DNA from: JBBSEZ01 sp038239195
GTDB taxonomy: Bacteria > Planctomycetota > Planctomycetia > Gemmatales > Gemmataceae
NCBI GenBank assembly: GCA_038239195.1
Contig: JBBSEZ010000103.1
Location: 1-24,948, forward strand
DNA length: 24,948 nt
Reading direction: 5' to 3'
Below are positions 23,568 to 24,948 of this stretch, piece after piece (positions within the stretch are counted from its first letter, which is position 1; each line of letters starts with the position of its first letter). A model generated the notes under the pieces. That model saw only the letters and a list, made by a program, of their open reading frames with translations, was not told where the DNA came from and did no database searches. The translations under genes and the position numbers were made by a program.

Positions 23568-23626
23568 GTCGAGCGATGCTTCGCGGATGGGCCTCCGTCC
23601 CACGAGCCCGCGAAGCGTCGCTCGAC
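23568..23626. repeat. Hairpin repeat, family with core AGCGAYGCTTCGC, copy 3
   Basis: Arms 23568-23586 and 23608-23626 (19 bp) are inverted with one mismatch. The arm contains AGCGATGCTTCGCGG. The core AGCGAYGCTTCGC is shared with copies at 3998-4057 and 13276-13302. It sits in the gap between the FHA gene and the large zinc-ribbon gene. Confidence 0.65.
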
Positions 23627-23659
23627 CGCCCGGTGGCGCTCCGAGGTTGGAAAAGGATG

Positions 23660-23725
23660 GGCGAGCGGGGGACGTAAGCTCCCTGTTCGGGGCCCGCAAC
23701 AGGGGGCTTACGCCCCCCGCTCGCC
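23660..23725. repeat. Long inverted repeat behind the FHA gene
   Basis: Arms 23660-23687 and 23698-23725 (28 bp) are inverted with two mismatches around a 10-base loop. The right arm contains AACAGGGGGCTTACGCC. It lies about 20 bp after the stop of the zinc-ribbon/FHA gene, so it may end or attenuate that transcript before the rest of the cluster. Confidence 0.75.
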
Positions 23726-23744
23726 TCGATTCGTTCCCCGCCTC

Positions 23745-24719
23745 TCAGGCAAGCACCTTCAGCTGCACGGTGCCGATCTGCACGATGTCGTTGACGGCCA
23801 ACGGGCGCTTCCCGCCGGGGTAGACGCGGGCGCGGTTGACGTAGGTGCCGTTGGCGCTGTTCAGGTCTTCGATGGCGAGCTGGCCGTCCTCGAAGCTGAT
23901 GCAGGCGTGCTGGCGCGAGGTCCAGATGCGGTCGGGCGGCTCCTGGTCTTCGAGATCGACGTCCACCGGCTTCTCGTCGGCGCGGCCGATGAAGTTGACC
24001 CCCTCGTAAAGCGGATACTCGACGTTGCGCTTCTGCCCGCGCAGCACGACGAGGCGGGGCTGGGCGCCGGCGGGCAGCGCGGGCCCGGCTGCGGGGGCAG
24101 CGGCGGCAGCGGCGGGCGCCGGCGCCGGCTCGGGAACGGGCGGCGGCGCGCTCACCACCGGGGCCGGCGTGGGCGGTGGGGCAGGGGCCGGGATGGCGAT
24201 CGCTTCGACAACCGGCGGCGGAGCAGGCGCGGGAGGGACCGCTTCGGCGACCGGCATCGGCGCGGGATGCGCCTCGGCAGCGGGGAAGACCTCGATGGCC
24301 GGCTCCGCGGGCGCGGGGTGCGGGGCCGAGAAGTCGATCGGCTCGAAGCCGAGCGGCTCGAGGATCGGGGCCATCGGGAACGGCTCGCCGACCGGGCTGG
24401 CCTCGGCCACGGGGTAGGCCTCGACGGGCGTGCCGGGCGCCATCGGGATCGCCTCGGCGACCATCGGGGTGGCCGACATCGGGATCGCCTCGGCCATCAT
24501 CGGGGTGGCCGACATCGGGATCGCCTCGGCCATCATTGGGGTGGCCGACATGGGAACCATCTCGGCGACCGGAACAGCCGGGACGACTGCGGGCGCATGT
24601 GCGGGCGGCGCCTTGGCCGGGGCCGGCATCGACGGCACACCGGCCAGGTCCGACTTGCATTGCTCGCAGAACAGGGCGCCATCCTCGTTGTCGAAGTGGC
24701 AGAACGGACACTTGATCAT
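23745..24719 (-). CDS. Zinc-ribbon protein with C-terminal FHA domain
   Basis: This 324-residue protein has an N-terminal zinc ribbon (C4, C7, C18, C21, in CPFCHFDNEDGALFCEQC). A long Ala/Pro/Met/Glu-rich linker follows (about 27-220), including a 12-residue tandem repeat. The C-terminal FHA domain spans about 222-324 and has the canonical residues G245-R246, S268-R269 with H271, and N290-G291-T292 with N295. It should bind phosphothreonine peptides well. There is no membrane helix. ATG 24719 begins at the ribbon and is preceded by GAGG about 8 bases upstream. It is the first gene of the minus-strand signalling cluster. A 275-bp gap with two hairpin repeats separates it from the next gene, so it may be a separate or attenuated transcript. 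Confidence 0.9.
   Translation of the reverse strand: MIKCPFCHFDNEDGALFCEQCKSDLAGVPSMPAPAKAPPAHAPAVVPAVPVAEMVPMSATPMMAEAIPMSATPMMAEAIPMSATPMVAEAIPMAPGTPVEAYPVAEASPVGEPFPMAPILEPLGFEPIDFSAPHPAPAEPAIEVFPAAEAHPAPMPVAEAVPPAPAPPPVVEAIAIPAPAPPPTPAPVVSAPPPVPEPAPAPAAAAAAPAAGPALPAGAQPRLVVLRGQKRNVEYPLYEGVNFIGRADEKPVDVDLEDQEPPDRIWTSRQHACISFEDGQLAIEDLNSANGTYVNRARVYPGGKRPLAVNDIVQIGTVQLKVLA
24441..24570. repeat. 36-bp tandem repeat inside the FHA gene
   Basis: Three 36-bp units begin at 24441, 24477 and 24513, and a partial fourth begins at 24549. They encode a 12-residue unit (IPMSATPMMAEA) in the linker between zinc ribbon and FHA domain. Units two and three differ by very few bases, so the array expanded recently and its length may vary between strains. 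Confidence 0.8.
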
Positions 24720-24948
24720 GCTCGACCTCGGAGTTGTGCGTAGAGAGTAGGGGCCACGGAGGCAGGTCGATCGCGGGCGAAGGAGGTTGTCCCCATTTAG
24801 CCGCCCCGCGAGCGGGGCGTGACGGGCGTCGCGGCCCCCGAGCGGGGGGGGGGAAAGCAAATACCGGGGGGCCGCAGGTCCGCGGGGCCCCCCCTTGCCA
24901 GGCCCCGTCCGCCCTGGCGGGTGGGGGGGTCGTGGGTTCCCGGGCCCC
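24720..24948. other. Upstream region of the FHA gene and GC-rich window edge
   Basis: No gene is supported here. A perfect 8-bp hairpin with a 2-base loop lies at 24802-24819 (CGCCCCGC with GCGGGGCG). From about 24835 onward the sequence has long G and C runs, including ten consecutive G, and further self-complementary GC-rich segments. The promoter of the FHA gene should lie here, but I could not pick convincing boxes. Confidence 0.5.

Noticed and set aside
24441..24570. CRISPR-like regular repeats
   Set aside because: Units are contiguous with no spacers, keep the reading frame and encode a protein linker repeat.
16071..24719. Type VI secretion regulation (PpkA/PppA/Fha) or a TerY-P triad
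   Set aside because: Kinase, PP2C and FHA fit in kind, but there are no secretion structural genes and I could not recognise a vWA or TerD domain.
24835..24948. G-quadruplex regulatory element from the long G runs
   Set aside because: The runs lie at the window edge, lack a clear four-tract arrangement tied to a promoter, and could reflect sequence quality at a contig end.

Overview
The window comes from a GC-rich bacterium, most likely a planctomycete of the Gemmataceae type. The reasons are the eukaryotic-style Ser/Thr kinases fused to WD40-like or zinc-ribbon domains, an ECF sigma factor translationally coupled to a kinase, Ala/Pro-rich linkers, and many dispersed palindromic repeats between genes. 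The lineage is inferred from gene style. No rRNA or search result was available.

Layout. Positions 1-2320 hold the last codons of a plus-strand gene, a dispersed repeat, an M24 (Xaa-Pro type) peptidase, a small hypothetical gene, and a tRNA-Ala(GGC) with a clear promoter and terminator. Positions 2321-5087 hold a flippase-like membrane protein (LPG-synthase TM family), a hypothetical protein, a large hairpin, a thioredoxin-fold protein without CxxC, and ribosomal protein bS21. Positions 5285-9354 hold a transmembrane Ser/Thr kinase with a C-terminal propeller-like domain, the ECF sigma factor one base behind it, and a lipoprotein with three internal repeats followed by strong hairpins.

Positions 9372-15400 (minus strand) form a five-gene exporter operon in the order TetR regulator, MacA/HlyD-type adaptor, MacB/LolD-type ATPase, FtsX-type permease, second FtsX-type permease. 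Two 16-bp palindromes overlap a good promoter just upstream of the TetR gene, so the operon is probably autorepressed and induced by a ligand.

Positions 15509-24719 (minus strand) form the most interesting block. In transcription order it encodes a zinc-ribbon/FHA protein, an 881-residue zinc-ribbon single-pass membrane protein with Ig-like and extracytoplasmic domains, a polytopic membrane FHA protein, an active Ser/Thr kinase with five zinc ribbons, a zinc-ribbon/pseudokinase/PP2C fusion, and a DsbB-like protein. Four of these six proteins carry the same ribbon spacing (C-x2-C-x10-C-x2-C/D). Writer (kinase), eraser (PP2C) and readers (two FHA proteins) sit beside a large membrane protein that could be the sensor or scaffold. 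This looks like a self-contained membrane phospho-signalling system, and I cannot match the full set to a named system.

Intergenic DNA is unusually rich in inverted repeats. At least two, and probably three, repeat families recur within this one window. All calls were made by eye from sequence and translation, with no database search.
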